Origin: an uncultured Flavobacteriaceae bacterium
Lineage (GTDB): Bacteria; Bacteroidota; Bacteroidia; Flavobacteriales; Flavobacteriaceae
Direction of reading: 5' to 3'
DNA length: 64,000 nt
NCBI GenBank assembly: GCA_947500575.1
Contig: CANMSI010000004.1
Span: forward strand, 124,001-188,000
How positions within the stretch are numbered: position 1 is the stretch's first letter; every line of letters begins with the position of its first letter. The notes below the pieces were generated by a model. The model did no database searches, had not been told where the DNA came from, and was given only the letters and a program-made list of their open reading frames with translations. The translations under genes and the position numbers were made by a program. This document shows positions 27,159-35,742 of the stretch, one piece after another.

Positions 27159-27752
27159 TTAGAAAAAGTAAGCGACTCCTACATTGATAGTACCTTCTTT
27201 AATATCTAAGGCACCACCTAAAGGTCCAGAATATCGATCTGTTAAAGCGAATGCATATCTTGCTTGAACCGCAAAATTATCATTGATATTATAGCCTGCT
27301 CCAAAGCCCAAATCAATTCCCACAGTTTTTAATACATCATCAATATTCGTTTCGGTTCCTAGCACACCTTCTAAATCGCGAATAGTTCCTTTTACATCAT
27401 CCAAATTAGATGAAAAACTTAACTGGGGACCTGCTTGCACATAAAACTTATCTGCTACATAATACTTGGCCATCACTGGCAAGTAGATATACGATAAATC
27501 TCCGGCACTTCCATAGGTCAATTCTGGTTGAATATGCAGTTTTTCAGTAGCTTCTATATCTACAATTAAACCCACATAAAACCCGGTTTTATTAATAGCA
27601 TCTAAATTCGCAATATCAAAACCTAATGCGGATAGTTTTACATCTGCGTTTACATTTAATAAACCTCCAGTAACTCCAAATTTCGCACTCTGTGCTGTTA
27701 GACTACTCACCGTAAAAAGACCAATAGCCGCAATCAATAATAATTTTTTCAT
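27159..27752 (-). CDS. outer-membrane beta-barrel protein
   Basis: 197 residues with a signal peptide (about 1-20, ending SSLTAQ). It belongs to the small Bacteroidota barrel family (outer-membrane beta-barrel domain), with YLPVMAKYYVADKFYVQAGP and a terminal NVGVAYFF strand. The same YIPVMAKYKVAD...QAGPQ block occurs in the gene at 28014, so the two are tandem paralogues. About eight strands are expected. Role in the envelope unknown. Confidence 0.87.
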   Translation of the reverse strand: MKKLLLIAAIGLFTVSSLTAQSAKFGVTGGLLNVNADVKLSALGFDIANLDAINKTGFYVGLIVDIEATEKLHIQPELTYGSAGDLSYIYLPVMAKYYVADKFYVQAGPQLSFSSNLDDVKGTIRDLEGVLGTETNIDDVLKTVGIDLGFGAGYNINDNFAVQARYAFALTDRYSGPLGGALDIKEGTINVGVAYFF

Positions 27753-27781
27753 AATATGTATAGTGTTTGGTATAAGTCTTC

Positions 27782-27789
27782 CAAATATA
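27782..27789 (-). promoter_or_regulatory. predicted -7 box of the 27159 barrel gene
   Basis: On the minus strand TATATTTG, a TAnnTTTG match 29 bp before the start codon. No clear TTTG lies 19-20 bp upstream. Confidence 0.45.
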
Positions 27790-27961
27790 GAAAACTTTGA
27801 TTTAACATTTTTCCGTTCTCAAGAAATCATGAATCATGCCAAACAACATATGGATATCCAAATGTAGAAGAAGTTGCGCAACAAAAGAATACCAGAATAC
27901 CAGTATTTTTAGTCCCATTAGAGAAGATATTAATTAGAAAATGTGTAATTTGGGTAGAGAG

Positions 27962-27990
27962 CAAAAAAAAGCGGAGACATTGTCTCCGCT
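27962..27990 (-). terminator. terminator of the third barrel gene
   Basis: Perfect 9-bp GC-rich stem AGCGGAGAC / GTCTCCGCT (27970-27978, 27982-27990), loop ATT, then eight T on the minus strand. It sits 23 bp after the stop of the gene at 28014. Confidence 0.9.
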
Positions 27991-28013
27991 CTATTCTTTT
28001 ATATGAAGGGTTA

Positions 28014-28505
28014 TTATTGAAAACGGTAACCAATTCCTACTTGCAATGTATTCAAATCTAATCCATCAATACCTCTAGAAATTTGAAAAGCGTATCTAGC
28101 ATCTGCAAAGAACTGGTCTGTAAAATTGTAACCTATACCAAAGGCAAGGTCTAACCCAAATTCTCCTTCAGGAAGATCTTCTAATAAATAGTTGATTTGA
28201 GGACCCGCCTGAATGCTAAAACTATCAGCAACCTTATACTTGGCCATTACAGGAATGTAAAGTGAATTTAAATCACTGACAATACTGTACAAAACAGAAG
28301 GTTCAACTTCAAAGGTTTCACTTACCTCAAAATTATAACCTGCACCGATAAAAAATCCGGTTTCCGAACTGGAAGCGCTACCAAATTCTCCTAAATCTAC
28401 TTTGGCATTTACACTAGATAAACCAGCTTTAGCAAAAAATCCCTCTTGAGCATTAACACCATAACCGGCGAAAACTAATGCAGCAATTAATAATACTTTT
28501 TTCAT
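28014..28505 (-). CDS. outer-membrane beta-barrel protein
   Basis: 163 residues with a signal peptide (MKKVLLIAALVFAGYGVNAQ). A paralogue of the gene at 27159: shared strand order and the block SLYIPVMAKYKVADSFSIQAGPQ (in part). It ends in the barrel-type strand VGIGYRFQ. It has its own -7 box and terminator, so the three barrel genes are separate transcripts rather than an operon. Confidence 0.87.
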   Translation of the reverse strand: MKKVLLIAALVFAGYGVNAQEGFFAKAGLSSVNAKVDLGEFGSASSSETGFFIGAGYNFEVSETFEVEPSVLYSIVSDLNSLYIPVMAKYKVADSFSIQAGPQINYLLEDLPEGEFGLDLAFGIGYNFTDQFFADARYAFQISRGIDGLDLNTLQVGIGYRFQ

Positions 28506-28540
28506 AATGTAAAAATTTGTGTTTGTTTTTTAATTTGAAG

Positions 28541-28548
28541 CAAACTTA
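28541..28548 (-). promoter_or_regulatory. predicted -7 box of the 28014 barrel gene
   Basis: On the minus strand TAAGTTTG, a full TAnnTTTG match 35 bp before the start codon. The upstream TTTG element is not evident. Confidence 0.45.
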
Positions 28549-28678
28549 GAGTGAGCCTATTAACTGTGATAATTTAAGTTGTAAAAATACGATTAAGTGT
28601 GGTAAAAAGCCGTTTTCTTGTTATTTGAAAACCCAAAATAGCTGCGTGCAAACATTAAAATTACTACATCAAAATGCA

Positions 28679-28703
28679 TAAATAACTGATTATCAGTTAT
28701 TTA
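28679..28703. repeat. perfect 25-bp palindrome
   Basis: Twelve-base arms TAAATAACTGAT and ATCAGTTATTTA around a single central T. It lies between divergent genes, 173 bp from the barrel gene start and 174 bp from the xerD start. It is AT-rich, without the GC stem or T run of a terminator, so it looks like a dimeric regulator's operator or a recombination-type site. Function unknown. Confidence 0.6.
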
Positions 28704-28877
28704 AATTTAAAACTATACTTAATTAAAAGAGCGTATTTTCTTATAAGCTCAAAAAGCTCCAAAAAATGACTAAAAAACAAGTTTTAAATAATTGATTCAT
28801 TCCTTTTTTAAACCAGCATTCCAAGAGATTTATACACTATAATGCATTATTTTTAAAAGAATCTATACTTTTAGTCA

Positions 28878-29774
28878 ATGAACTGGAAACAGGCAGTAAC
28901 AGACTACCAGCATTATCTTAGAATAGAAAGGGGTTTATCGCAAAACTCTATAACAAGCTATTCTCGGGATTTGAAAAAATTATATGAATTCATAGCAGCA
29001 AACGATTTAGATGATACCCCAATTTCTATTACCAAAGGGACCGTGCAGCAATTTATCTATGAAATAGCAAAAATATTAAATGCGAGGTCCCAAGCTAGAA
29101 TCATATCCGGACTCAAGAGTTTCTTTAACTATTTGGTATTTGAAGACTATAGGAAAGATAACCCTATGGATTTAATTGCCGCTCCGAAAATAGGTAGGAA
29201 ACTACCAGATACTATTTCTAAAGAGGAAATAGACGCCTTAGTGAATGCAATAGATCTCTCCAAACCAGAAGGAGAACGCAACAGAGCAATGCTCGAAACC
29301 CTCTATGGGTGTGGCTTAAGAGTTTCCGAACTAATTAATTTACAAATCTCTGATCTTTATTTTGAAGAAGATTTTATTAAAGTAACAGGTAAAGGAGATA
29401 AACAACGCTTTGTACCTATTAGCCAGATCAACAAAAAATACATTACCATTTACAAAAATCAGCTAAGAGTCCATCTTCCTATTCAAAAAGGCTTTGAAGA
29501 TATCCTATTCCTCAATAGAAGAGGAAAACAACTCTCTAGAGCAATGATTTTTACCATCGTAAAACAGTTAGCAGAAAAAATTGACTTACAAAAAAATATT
29601 AGTCCCCATACGTTTCGGCATTCCTTTGCTACCCACCTTCTAGAAAATGGTGCAGATTTAAGAGCTATACAACAAATGTTAGGACATGAGAGCATTACCA
29701 CAACAGAAGTCTATGTGCATGTAGAACGCACCTATTTGGCGCAAGTAATCAATCAATTTCATCCCAGAAAATAA
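28878..29774 (+). CDS. xerD: site-specific tyrosine recombinase XerD
   Basis: 298 residues. An N-terminal core-binding domain (YQHYLRIERGLSQNSITSYSRDL) is followed by the catalytic domain with Arg148 (YGCGLRVSEL), His244 and Arg247 (HTFRHSFATHL), a further His in LGHESITTTEVY and the nucleophile Tyr279. XerD with XerC resolves chromosome dimers at dif. Length and context are those of the housekeeping enzyme; there are no phage or integron genes around it. XerC would be the alternative label, but LENGADLRAIQQMLGH favours XerD. Confidence 0.93.
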   Translation: MNWKQAVTDYQHYLRIERGLSQNSITSYSRDLKKLYEFIAANDLDDTPISITKGTVQQFIYEIAKILNARSQARIISGLKSFFNYLVFEDYRKDNPMDLIAAPKIGRKLPDTISKEEIDALVNAIDLSKPEGERNRAMLETLYGCGLRVSELINLQISDLYFEEDFIKVTGKGDKQRFVPISQINKKYITIYKNQLRVHLPIQKGFEDILFLNRRGKQLSRAMIFTIVKQLAEKIDLQKNISPHTFRHSFATHLLENGADLRAIQQMLGHESITTTEVYVHVERTYLAQVINQFHPRK

Positions 29775-29834
29775 GCCGATAGAGGAAATAATTTCGAAAC
29801 AACTACGGCTCTTGGATGAGTTATAGATTACGAA

Positions 29835-29846
29835 AACGTTATAGTC
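29835..29846 (+). promoter_or_regulatory. 12-bp motif shared with the glgB-GH31 gap
   Basis: AACGTTATAGTC, identical to 15070-15081. Here the left half of the palindrome is degenerate. It lies about 43 bp upstream of the predicted -33 element of the GH13 gene, a position more usual for an activator than a repressor. The function is inferred from sharing only. Confidence 0.4.
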
Positions 29847-29888
29847 CTTTTGGAATCCAAAATTCCCTTTATAAATCCGATTTTATCA

Positions 29889-29919
29889 TTTGTGTCCTAC
29901 CTACAATTAGATATATTTA
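29889..29919 (+). promoter_or_regulatory. promoter of the GH13 gene
   Basis: TTTG (29889-29892), 19 bp, TATATTTA (29912-29919; one base off TAnnTTTG). The spacing is exact and the leader would be about 15 nt. Confidence 0.6.
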
Positions 29920-29940
29920 CGAAAATTAAAAAGTTAACCT

Positions 29941-31641
29941 ATGAAAAATACCATTAATCGCCAATGGTGGAAGGAAGGGATCGTATATCAAATCTACCCA
30001 AGGAGTTTTCAAGATTCCAACGGAGATGGTATTGGTGATATTAAGGGTATTATAAATCGCTTGGATTATATTAAAAGTCTAGGAGTTGATATTATTTGGC
30101 TAAACCCAGTGTATGAATCTCCAAATGATGATAATGGATACGACATTAGTGATTATCAAAACATCATGGGTGAATTTGGCACTATGGCAGATTTTGATGA
30201 ATTATTGCAAGGCATGAAAGAACGCGGTTTACGTTTGGTGATGGATCTTGTGGTAAATCATAGTAGTGATGAACACCAGTGGTTTATTGAATCCAAATCT
30301 TCAAGAACCAATCCATATCGAGATTATTATCATTGGTGGCCAGCCGAAAAAGGTACGCCCCCAGCCCGCTGGAGTTATTTTGACGTAGAGGGCAATGCGT
30401 GGAAATATGATGAGACCACGGATGCTTATTATTTACACTATTTTTCAGTAAAGCAGCCTGATCTTAAATGGGAAAACCCAAAACTAAGAGAAGAAATTTA
30501 CAAGCTAATGCGATTTTGGTTCGATAAAGGCGTAGACGGATTTAGAATGGATGTTATTCCCTTTATTTCTAAAGACATAAATTATCCGGAGCTACCTGCT
30601 TCCTATAATGGGAATTTTGTTCCTTTTTATGCAGATGGTCCCAACTTGCATACTTATTTAAATGAAATGAATAAGGAGGTATTGAGTAAATACGATGTAA
30701 TGACCGTTGGGGAAGCACCAGGAGTTTCTATTGATCAGGCATTAGATTTTGTAGATGAAGATCGAGAGGAACTCAATATGTTTTTTCATTTTGATCTAAT
30801 GGCCCTAGATCGTGAAGCAGATGAAGTTTTTCTAATGCGGAAAGATGCTTGGAAACTTACCGAATTCAAAAAAATACATACTGATTGGGATGTTGCTTTT
30901 GCAAAAAAAGGTTGGGGTAGTATGTATCTAAGCAATCATGATTTTCCAAGAAGTGTAAGCCGATGGGGAAACGATTCTAGAAGCTTTTGGTATGATTCTG
31001 CCACCATGTTACAAACGTTTTTACTCTCTATGCGAGGAACTCCTTATTTTTATTACGGAGATGAGATTGGCATGACTAATATTCGTTTTGATCGTATAAC
31101 GGATTATAAAGACATTAATACACTCAATAGATACGAAACTATTAAACAGCAGGGTGGAGATACAGCTGCTTTTGTTGAAAATGAAAAAGAAGCTAGTAGG
31201 GACAATGCCCGAACACCAATGCAATGGGATGATACCCAAAATGCAGGTTTTACGAGTGGACGAGCATGGCTAAAGGTAAATGACAACTACAAAGAGGGAA
31301 TTAATGTCGAATCTCAACATACTGATAAAACCTCCGTTCTTAACTATTTCCGAAAGATGGTACAAGTCCGAAAAAGTCACCTAGGCCTCATATATGGAGA
31401 TTATACCCTTCTTTTGGAAAATCATGAAGAAGTGTATGCTTATACACGTACTTTTGAGGAAGAACGCTATCTTATATTACTGAGTTTTTCCACCAGCAAA
31501 ACTACGGTAAAGGTGGACGAAATTAATTTTAAGGAAGCCCGCTTGCTTATTTCAAATGATGAAGATCAAGCAGAAATTTTAAAAAGAGATCCAACATTCA
31601 AATTAAAGCCGTACCAAGCTGTTATTTACAAACTTCACTAA
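29941..31641 (+). CDS. GH13 alpha-glucosidase (oligo-1,6-glucosidase-like)
   Basis: 566 residues without signal peptide, so cytoplasmic. GH13 motifs: YQIYPRSFQDSNGDGIGD (calcium site), DLVVNHSSDEH, GFRMDVIPF with nucleophile Asp204, GEAPG with acid/base Glu258, and SNHDFPRS. The segment KQPDLKWENP corresponds to region V (QPDLN) of the oligo-1,6-glucosidase/alpha-glucosidase subfamily, and TreS-type motifs are absent, so trehalose synthase is unlikely. It probably releases glucose from maltose or isomalto-oligosaccharides. A motif upstream is shared with the alpha-glucan cluster. Its stop overlaps that of the convergent ndh-like gene. Confidence 0.92.
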   Translation: MKNTINRQWWKEGIVYQIYPRSFQDSNGDGIGDIKGIINRLDYIKSLGVDIIWLNPVYESPNDDNGYDISDYQNIMGEFGTMADFDELLQGMKERGLRLVMDLVVNHSSDEHQWFIESKSSRTNPYRDYYHWWPAEKGTPPARWSYFDVEGNAWKYDETTDAYYLHYFSVKQPDLKWENPKLREEIYKLMRFWFDKGVDGFRMDVIPFISKDINYPELPASYNGNFVPFYADGPNLHTYLNEMNKEVLSKYDVMTVGEAPGVSIDQALDFVDEDREELNMFFHFDLMALDREADEVFLMRKDAWKLTEFKKIHTDWDVAFAKKGWGSMYLSNHDFPRSVSRWGNDSRSFWYDSATMLQTFLLSMRGTPYFYYGDEIGMTNIRFDRITDYKDINTLNRYETIKQQGGDTAAFVENEKEASRDNARTPMQWDDTQNAGFTSGRAWLKVNDNYKEGINVESQHTDKTSVLNYFRKMVQVRKSHLGLIYGDYTLLLENHEEVYAYTRTFEEERYLILLSFSTSKTTVKVDEINFKEARLLISNDEDQAEILKRDPTFKLKPYQAVIYKLH

Positions 31642-32930
31642 GCCTTGTACTGTTTATAATCCTTTTTAAAAGGTCTAATGATAAGTCGAGCTTCCCTGTC
31701 GAAACGAACATAATTGTATACCCAGTTCACAAAAACTACCATTCTATTTCTAAAACCTATTAGAAAGAAGAGGTGTATAAACATCCAAACAAACCAAGCA
31801 AAAATGCCTTGGAATTTCACATTTTCTAAATCTACAACGGCTTTGTTCCTCCCTACGGTTGCCATGCTTCCTTTATCTTTATAAACAAAGGGTTTAAGTG
31901 GTTTATTTTTTAAGAGCCTAACCAGATTATCTCCTAAGTTCTTACCTTGCTGAATGGCCGGCTGGGCCATCATGGGATGGCCATCAGACCATTTTTCGGT
32001 TGCCATCGCTGCAACATCGCCAATAGCAAATATGGTGTCAAACCCATGTACTTGATGAAATTCGTTCACCTTCATGCGGTTTCCCCTAGCAAGCAACTCT
32101 TTTCCATTTATCCCCTCAATACAAGCACCTTTTACTCCTGCTGCCCAAACAAGTGTTGCAGAGGTAAAAGAAACGTCCGTATCAGTTGTAACATGTTTAC
32201 CATCATAATTTGTAACTCTAGTATCTTTCCATATCTGAACCCCTAAGCTCTCTAAAAAATCCTCCGCCTTTTTAGATGCCTTTTCACTCATCGCATCTAA
32301 CAAGCGATCACTGGACTGCACAATATTAATCTGCGCTCTTCGTGTATCCAAATCGGGGTAATCTTTTGGCAATATTCCTTTTTTAATCTCCGCCAAGGCA
32401 CCTGCAAGCTCTACTCCAGTTGGTCCTCCCCCAACAATAACAAAATTCATAAGAGCGTCTCTTTCATGTAAATCATCTGTAAGTAGTGCCTGTTCAAAGT
32501 TTTCAAGAATCAAGCTGCGCAGATTTAAGGCTTCAGGAACGGTTTTCATAGACATTCCGTTATTCTCAATGGCCGTGTTTCCGTAAAAATTAGTCTCAGA
32601 ACCAGTAGCAATCACCAAATAATCAAAAGATAGCTTCCCAATATCTGTAACCACTTCCTTTTCCGTAGGCCGTACCTCCGATACACAAGCCAATCTAAAA
32701 AAGAAATTTGGATAATCTTTCAGTACTTTTCGTATCGGATAGGCAATGGAATCTGGTTCTAATCCCCCAGTTGAAACTTGATATAATAACGGTTGAAACG
32801 TATGGTAGTTATGCTTGTCCAATAGTACCACCTGGACCTCTTGCTTACTCAATTTTTTTGCGAGTGAAATACCTCCAAAACCACCACCAATAATTACAAT
32901 TCTGGGAAAACTAGATCGTGGTATATTCAT
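31638..32930 (-). CDS. type II NADH dehydrogenase-like flavoprotein
   Basis: 430 residues from the preferred start. FAD-binding RIVIIGGGFGGIS at the N-terminus, a second dinucleotide fold with VIVGGGPTGVELAGALAE, and FAIGDVAAM before the C-terminus. A hydrophobic tail (FAWFVWMFIHLFFLIGFRN) attaches it to the membrane. Such NDH-2 enzymes pass electrons from NADH to quinone without pumping protons. The open frame extends 20 codons upstream, but the start at 32930 sits just behind a good promoter. Its stop overlaps the GH13 stop by 4 bp. Confidence 0.92.
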   Translation of the reverse strand: MNIPRSSFPRIVIIGGGFGGISLAKKLSKQEVQVVLLDKHNYHTFQPLLYQVSTGGLEPDSIAYPIRKVLKDYPNFFFRLACVSEVRPTEKEVVTDIGKLSFDYLVIATGSETNFYGNTAIENNGMSMKTVPEALNLRSLILENFEQALLTDDLHERDALMNFVIVGGGPTGVELAGALAEIKKGILPKDYPDLDTRRAQINIVQSSDRLLDAMSEKASKKAEDFLESLGVQIWKDTRVTNYDGKHVTTDTDVSFTSATLVWAAGVKGACIEGINGKELLARGNRMKVNEFHQVHGFDTIFAIGDVAAMATEKWSDGHPMMAQPAIQQGKNLGDNLVRLLKNKPLKPFVYKDKGSMATVGRNKAVVDLENVKFQGIFAWFVWMFIHLFFLIGFRNRMVVFVNWVYNYVRFDREARLIIRPFKKDYKQYKA

Positions 32931-32946
32931 ATAAAAATGTATACTA

Positions 32947-32978
32947 CAAAAATAAGCAATCGGGCCAGCTATAGCAAA
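32947..32978 (-). promoter_or_regulatory. promoter of the NADH dehydrogenase gene
   Basis: On the minus strand TTTG (32975-32978), 20 bp, TATTTTTG (32947-32954). The leader would be only about 10 nt, which supports the start codon at 32930 over the longer frame. Confidence 0.7.
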
Positions 32979-33032
32979 AGAATATAGCATTTTTAGTATC
33001 TTTAAAAAATGCCGTTATAAAACCAACCTATT

Positions 33033-34460
33033 ATGAAAAAAAATCTTTTTTACAGCTTTATTTGTTTCCTAATAACCATATCTTCTTTTGGGCAAAAAAC
33101 TCCAGACGCCGTACTCAAAAATTTGGATACGAAAGCTGAGAACTATGGTGCAATTGCACAGCAAATATGGAATCTGGCAGAGATGGGATATCTCGAAGAA
33201 AAAAGTAGTGCATTATTGCAAAAAACTTTAAGGGATGAGGGGTTTTCAATTCAAAAAGGGGTTGCAGGTATTCCTACCGCCTTTATTGCAGAATACGGGA
33301 GTGGCGGACCAGTAGTTGCTATTTTAGGAGAATACGATGCGCTTCCAGGTTTATCACAACAAGCAATTCCTGAAAAAAAATCGGCGAACAAGGCTGCAGG
33401 CCATGCATGTGGTCATCATTTATTTGGTACGGCCTCCACAGCGGCAGCCATTGCTGTAAAAGATTGGATGAAAACAAACAAAATAAAAGGAACCATTCGC
33501 TTTTATGGATGTCCTGCAGAAGAAGGAGGTTCCGGAAAAGTATACATGGTTAGGGAAGGTCTATTCAAGGATGTAGATATTGCCTTGCATTGGCACCCAG
33601 GATCTCAAAATGCCGCAAGCGCAGGAGCTGCTTTGGCCAATAAGTCTGCTAAATTTCGTTTCTATGGTATCTCCGCACATGCCGCTGGAGCTCCGGATAG
33701 AGGCAGGTCTGCATTAGATGGTGTAGAAGCCATGAATGCCATGATAAATATGATGCGCGAACATATTCCAGAGCAAGCTCGAATACATTATGTAATAACA
33801 AGCGGAGGCAAGGCACCTAATGTAGTGCCAGACTATGCAGAAGTATATTATTATGCGCGTCATAATAAAAGAGATGTAGTGATTGATATTTTTGATCGCA
33901 TGGTCAAAGCTGCGGAAGGTGCTGCATTAGGTACGGGCACCACCATGAAATATGAAATGATAGGAGGCACCCATGAATTGCTACCTAATTTGACCCTTCA
34001 AAAGTTGATGCACGACAATCTTACCAAAGTAGGAGGCATTACCTATACCAAAGAAGAAAAGCTATTTGCCGATAAAATTGCAATCAGTTTAGGGTATGAG
34101 GGTGTTTCAGAACAGTATGCCAAAGAAATTCAACCCTATAAAACTGAGGGAAAAGCCTATGGATCTACCGATGTAGGAGATGTAAGCTTTGCAGTACCCA
34201 CCGTAGGTATGGGCGCAGCTACATGGGTTCCAGGAACACCAGCTCATAGTTGGCAGGCCGTAGCGGCTGGAGGAACAACTATTGGACGTAAAGGGATGAT
34301 GGTTGCTGCTAAAACACTCTCGTTAACAGCTATCGCTTTATTTCAGGACACCCAACTTATTGAAAAAGCTAAAAAAGAATTCAACGAGCGAAGAGGAGCT
34401 AATTTTACATATATTCCGTTATTGGGTGATAGAGCCCCTGCTTTAGACTATAGACAATGA
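33033..34460 (+). CDS. secreted M20-family amidohydrolase, AbgB-like
   Basis: 475 residues with a signal peptide (about 1-20, ending SSFGQ). Metal-binding motifs: GEYDALPG, AGHACGHH, PAEEGGSGK and a late GSTDVGDVSF. These match the AbgB branch of M20, which cleaves amide bonds (for example p-aminobenzoyl-glutamate). Unlike E. coli AbgB it is exported, so a periplasmic aminoacyl-amide substrate is likelier. It is divergent from the ndh-like gene with a 102-bp gap. Confidence 0.9.
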   Translation: MKKNLFYSFICFLITISSFGQKTPDAVLKNLDTKAENYGAIAQQIWNLAEMGYLEEKSSALLQKTLRDEGFSIQKGVAGIPTAFIAEYGSGGPVVAILGEYDALPGLSQQAIPEKKSANKAAGHACGHHLFGTASTAAAIAVKDWMKTNKIKGTIRFYGCPAEEGGSGKVYMVREGLFKDVDIALHWHPGSQNAASAGAALANKSAKFRFYGISAHAAGAPDRGRSALDGVEAMNAMINMMREHIPEQARIHYVITSGGKAPNVVPDYAEVYYYARHNKRDVVIDIFDRMVKAAEGAALGTGTTMKYEMIGGTHELLPNLTLQKLMHDNLTKVGGITYTKEEKLFADKIAISLGYEGVSEQYAKEIQPYKTEGKAYGSTDVGDVSFAVPTVGMGAATWVPGTPAHSWQAVAAGGTTIGRKGMMVAAKTLSLTAIALFQDTQLIEKAKKEFNERRGANFTYIPLLGDRAPALDYRQ

Positions 34461-34595
34461 TTCCCAACCATTTACATCTCTAAACATAGATATTTTACAT
34501 TTCTATGAAGCATCTGCACAGCCATCAACTTTGTTTTTTATGTAACAAAAAAGAACATCTTGCTACTAATCTTTTAGGCAACTACCAACCAATCT

Positions 34596-35090
34596 GTGAA
34601 TAAAGAACTTGAACATAAATTTGTAAGTGAACTAGAGAGCAATCAGAATATTGTTCATAAGGTGTGTAGTTTATATACCAATGATAGAGACTCTCATAAT
34701 GATTTGTTCCAAGAGATAACGATTCAATTATGGAAAGCATATCCAAAATTTAGGGGGGATTCTAAATTTAGTACTTGGATGTATAGAGTGGCATTAAATA
34801 CGGCTATTACTCTTTATAGGAAATCTAAAAAAAGAATCCGAACACAAGATTATGATTCGGTTATCTATAAAATAAAAGCAAATGAATACGATCATACAGA
34901 AGAACATCAGTTAAAATTAATGTACAATGCTGTAAAACAGCTAGGAGATATTGACAAAGCGTTAGTTTTTCTTTATTTGGAAGACAAAGACTATACAGAG
35001 ATCTCCGAAACACTGGGTATATCAGAAGTAAATGCTAGAGTAAAAATGAATCGTATTAAAAATAAATTAAGAACCATCCTCAATCCATAG
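34596..35090 (+). CDS. ECF-type RNA polymerase sigma factor
   Basis: 164 residues, start codon GTG. Region 2 at about 12-80 (DSHNDLFQEITIQLWKAY, KFSTWMYRVALNTAITLYRK) and region 4 at about 105-160 (LVFLYLEDKDYTEISETLGIS). Second ECF factor of the window. It is followed after 4 bp by a multi-span membrane protein that may sense the signal. Nothing nearby indicates its targets. Confidence 0.9.
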   Translation: MNKELEHKFVSELESNQNIVHKVCSLYTNDRDSHNDLFQEITIQLWKAYPKFRGDSKFSTWMYRVALNTAITLYRKSKKRIRTQDYDSVIYKIKANEYDHTEEHQLKLMYNAVKQLGDIDKALVFLYLEDKDYTEISETLGISEVNARVKMNRIKNKLRTILNP

Positions 35091-35094
35091 ATCT

Positions 35095-35742
35095 ATGATG
35101 GACGAATTAGAATTACTGAAAAAGGATTGGCAAAAAAAGGAGGCGGAGCTTCCTAAATTGTCTTTTGATCAGATTTACCAGATGATATGGAAAAAATCTT
35201 CTTCCGTTGTGAAATGGATTTTTATCATCAGCCTTATTGAGTTTATAGTACCGCAACTTATTTATCTTATTCCCGCAGCAAGAGAAGGTTTAGACACCTA
35301 CGAAAAGTTAGGATTAAAGAATGCTATGCTGGTAATTAGTATTGTACCATATGCAATTGCGCTGTATTTTATTTATCAATTTTATCAGCGATACAAAGAA
35401 ATATCGGTGTTGGATAATGCCAAAAATCTAATGCACAAAATTTTGAAAACCAGAAGAACGGTAAAGCATTATATCATTTGGTCTCTCTCTATGTTCTTTA
35501 TTACGTTTATAGCGATGGCCATTGGGATTTATTTTAGCGAGGATTTTGTAAGCATTCTAAATTTAGAAAAGCTTACAGAAGAAATGTCTGTAGAGCGGTT
35601 ACGCCTGGTTGTTGTAGGGGTTCTTATTTTACTTGGTTTGGTCGTTACCGTTGTGGTAGGAGCTATTTACTTCTTGCTTTACGGTCTTTTATTAAGGAAA
35701 CTTGGTAGAAACTATAAAGAACTAAAAAGGCTCGAAGTCTAA
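35095..35742 (+). CDS. multi-span membrane protein paired with an ECF sigma factor
   Basis: 215 residues. A soluble N-terminus of about 35 residues (LELLKKDWQKKEAELPKLS) is followed by about four membrane spans (near 40-58, 77-97, 122-142 and 177-203). The N-terminal D-W-x(3)-E-x(2)-LP-x-LS pattern is common in Bacteroidota proteins encoded behind ECF sigma genes, where it probably acts as the anti-sigma or sensor; this is inference. It starts 4 bp after the sigma gene. Two ATG codons are adjacent (35095 and 35098). Its stop overlaps the convergent acyltransferase stop. Confidence 0.75.
   Translation: MMDELELLKKDWQKKEAELPKLSFDQIYQMIWKKSSSVVKWIFIISLIEFIVPQLIYLIPAAREGLDTYEKLGLKNAMLVISIVPYAIALYFIYQFYQRYKEISVLDNAKNLMHKILKTRRTVKHYIIWSLSMFFITFIAMAIGIYFSEDFVSILNLEKLTEEMSVERLRLVVVGVLILLGLVVTVVVGAIYFLLYGLLLRKLGRNYKELKRLEV

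Larger units (their letters stand above)
28506..28877. other. 372-bp gene-free region between barrel gene and xerD
   Basis: No coding frame of note. It holds a predicted minus-strand -7 box (28541-28548), a perfect 25-bp palindrome (28679-28703) and, next to xerD, TACTTTTA at 28866-28873, a weak plus-strand -7 candidate only 4 bp before the xerD ATG, which would make a leaderless mRNA. Otherwise AT-rich sequence with nothing I can name. Confidence 0.6.

Noticed and set aside
27827-28033. Small open frame between two barrel genes
   Set aside because: It overlaps the terminator at 27962-27990 and the end of the barrel gene, and encodes no recognisable feature.
28878-29774. Tyrosine recombinase as sign of an integrated element
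   Set aside because: It is a normal-length XerD with housekeeping neighbours, and no attachment repeats, phage or integron genes are near.
29941-31641. The GH13 enzyme as the missing trehalose synthase of the GlgE pathway
   Set aside because: Its region V reads KQPDLKWENP and its nucleophile region GFRMDVIPF, as in oligo-1,6-glucosidases; TreS usually has GFRLDAVPYL-like motifs.
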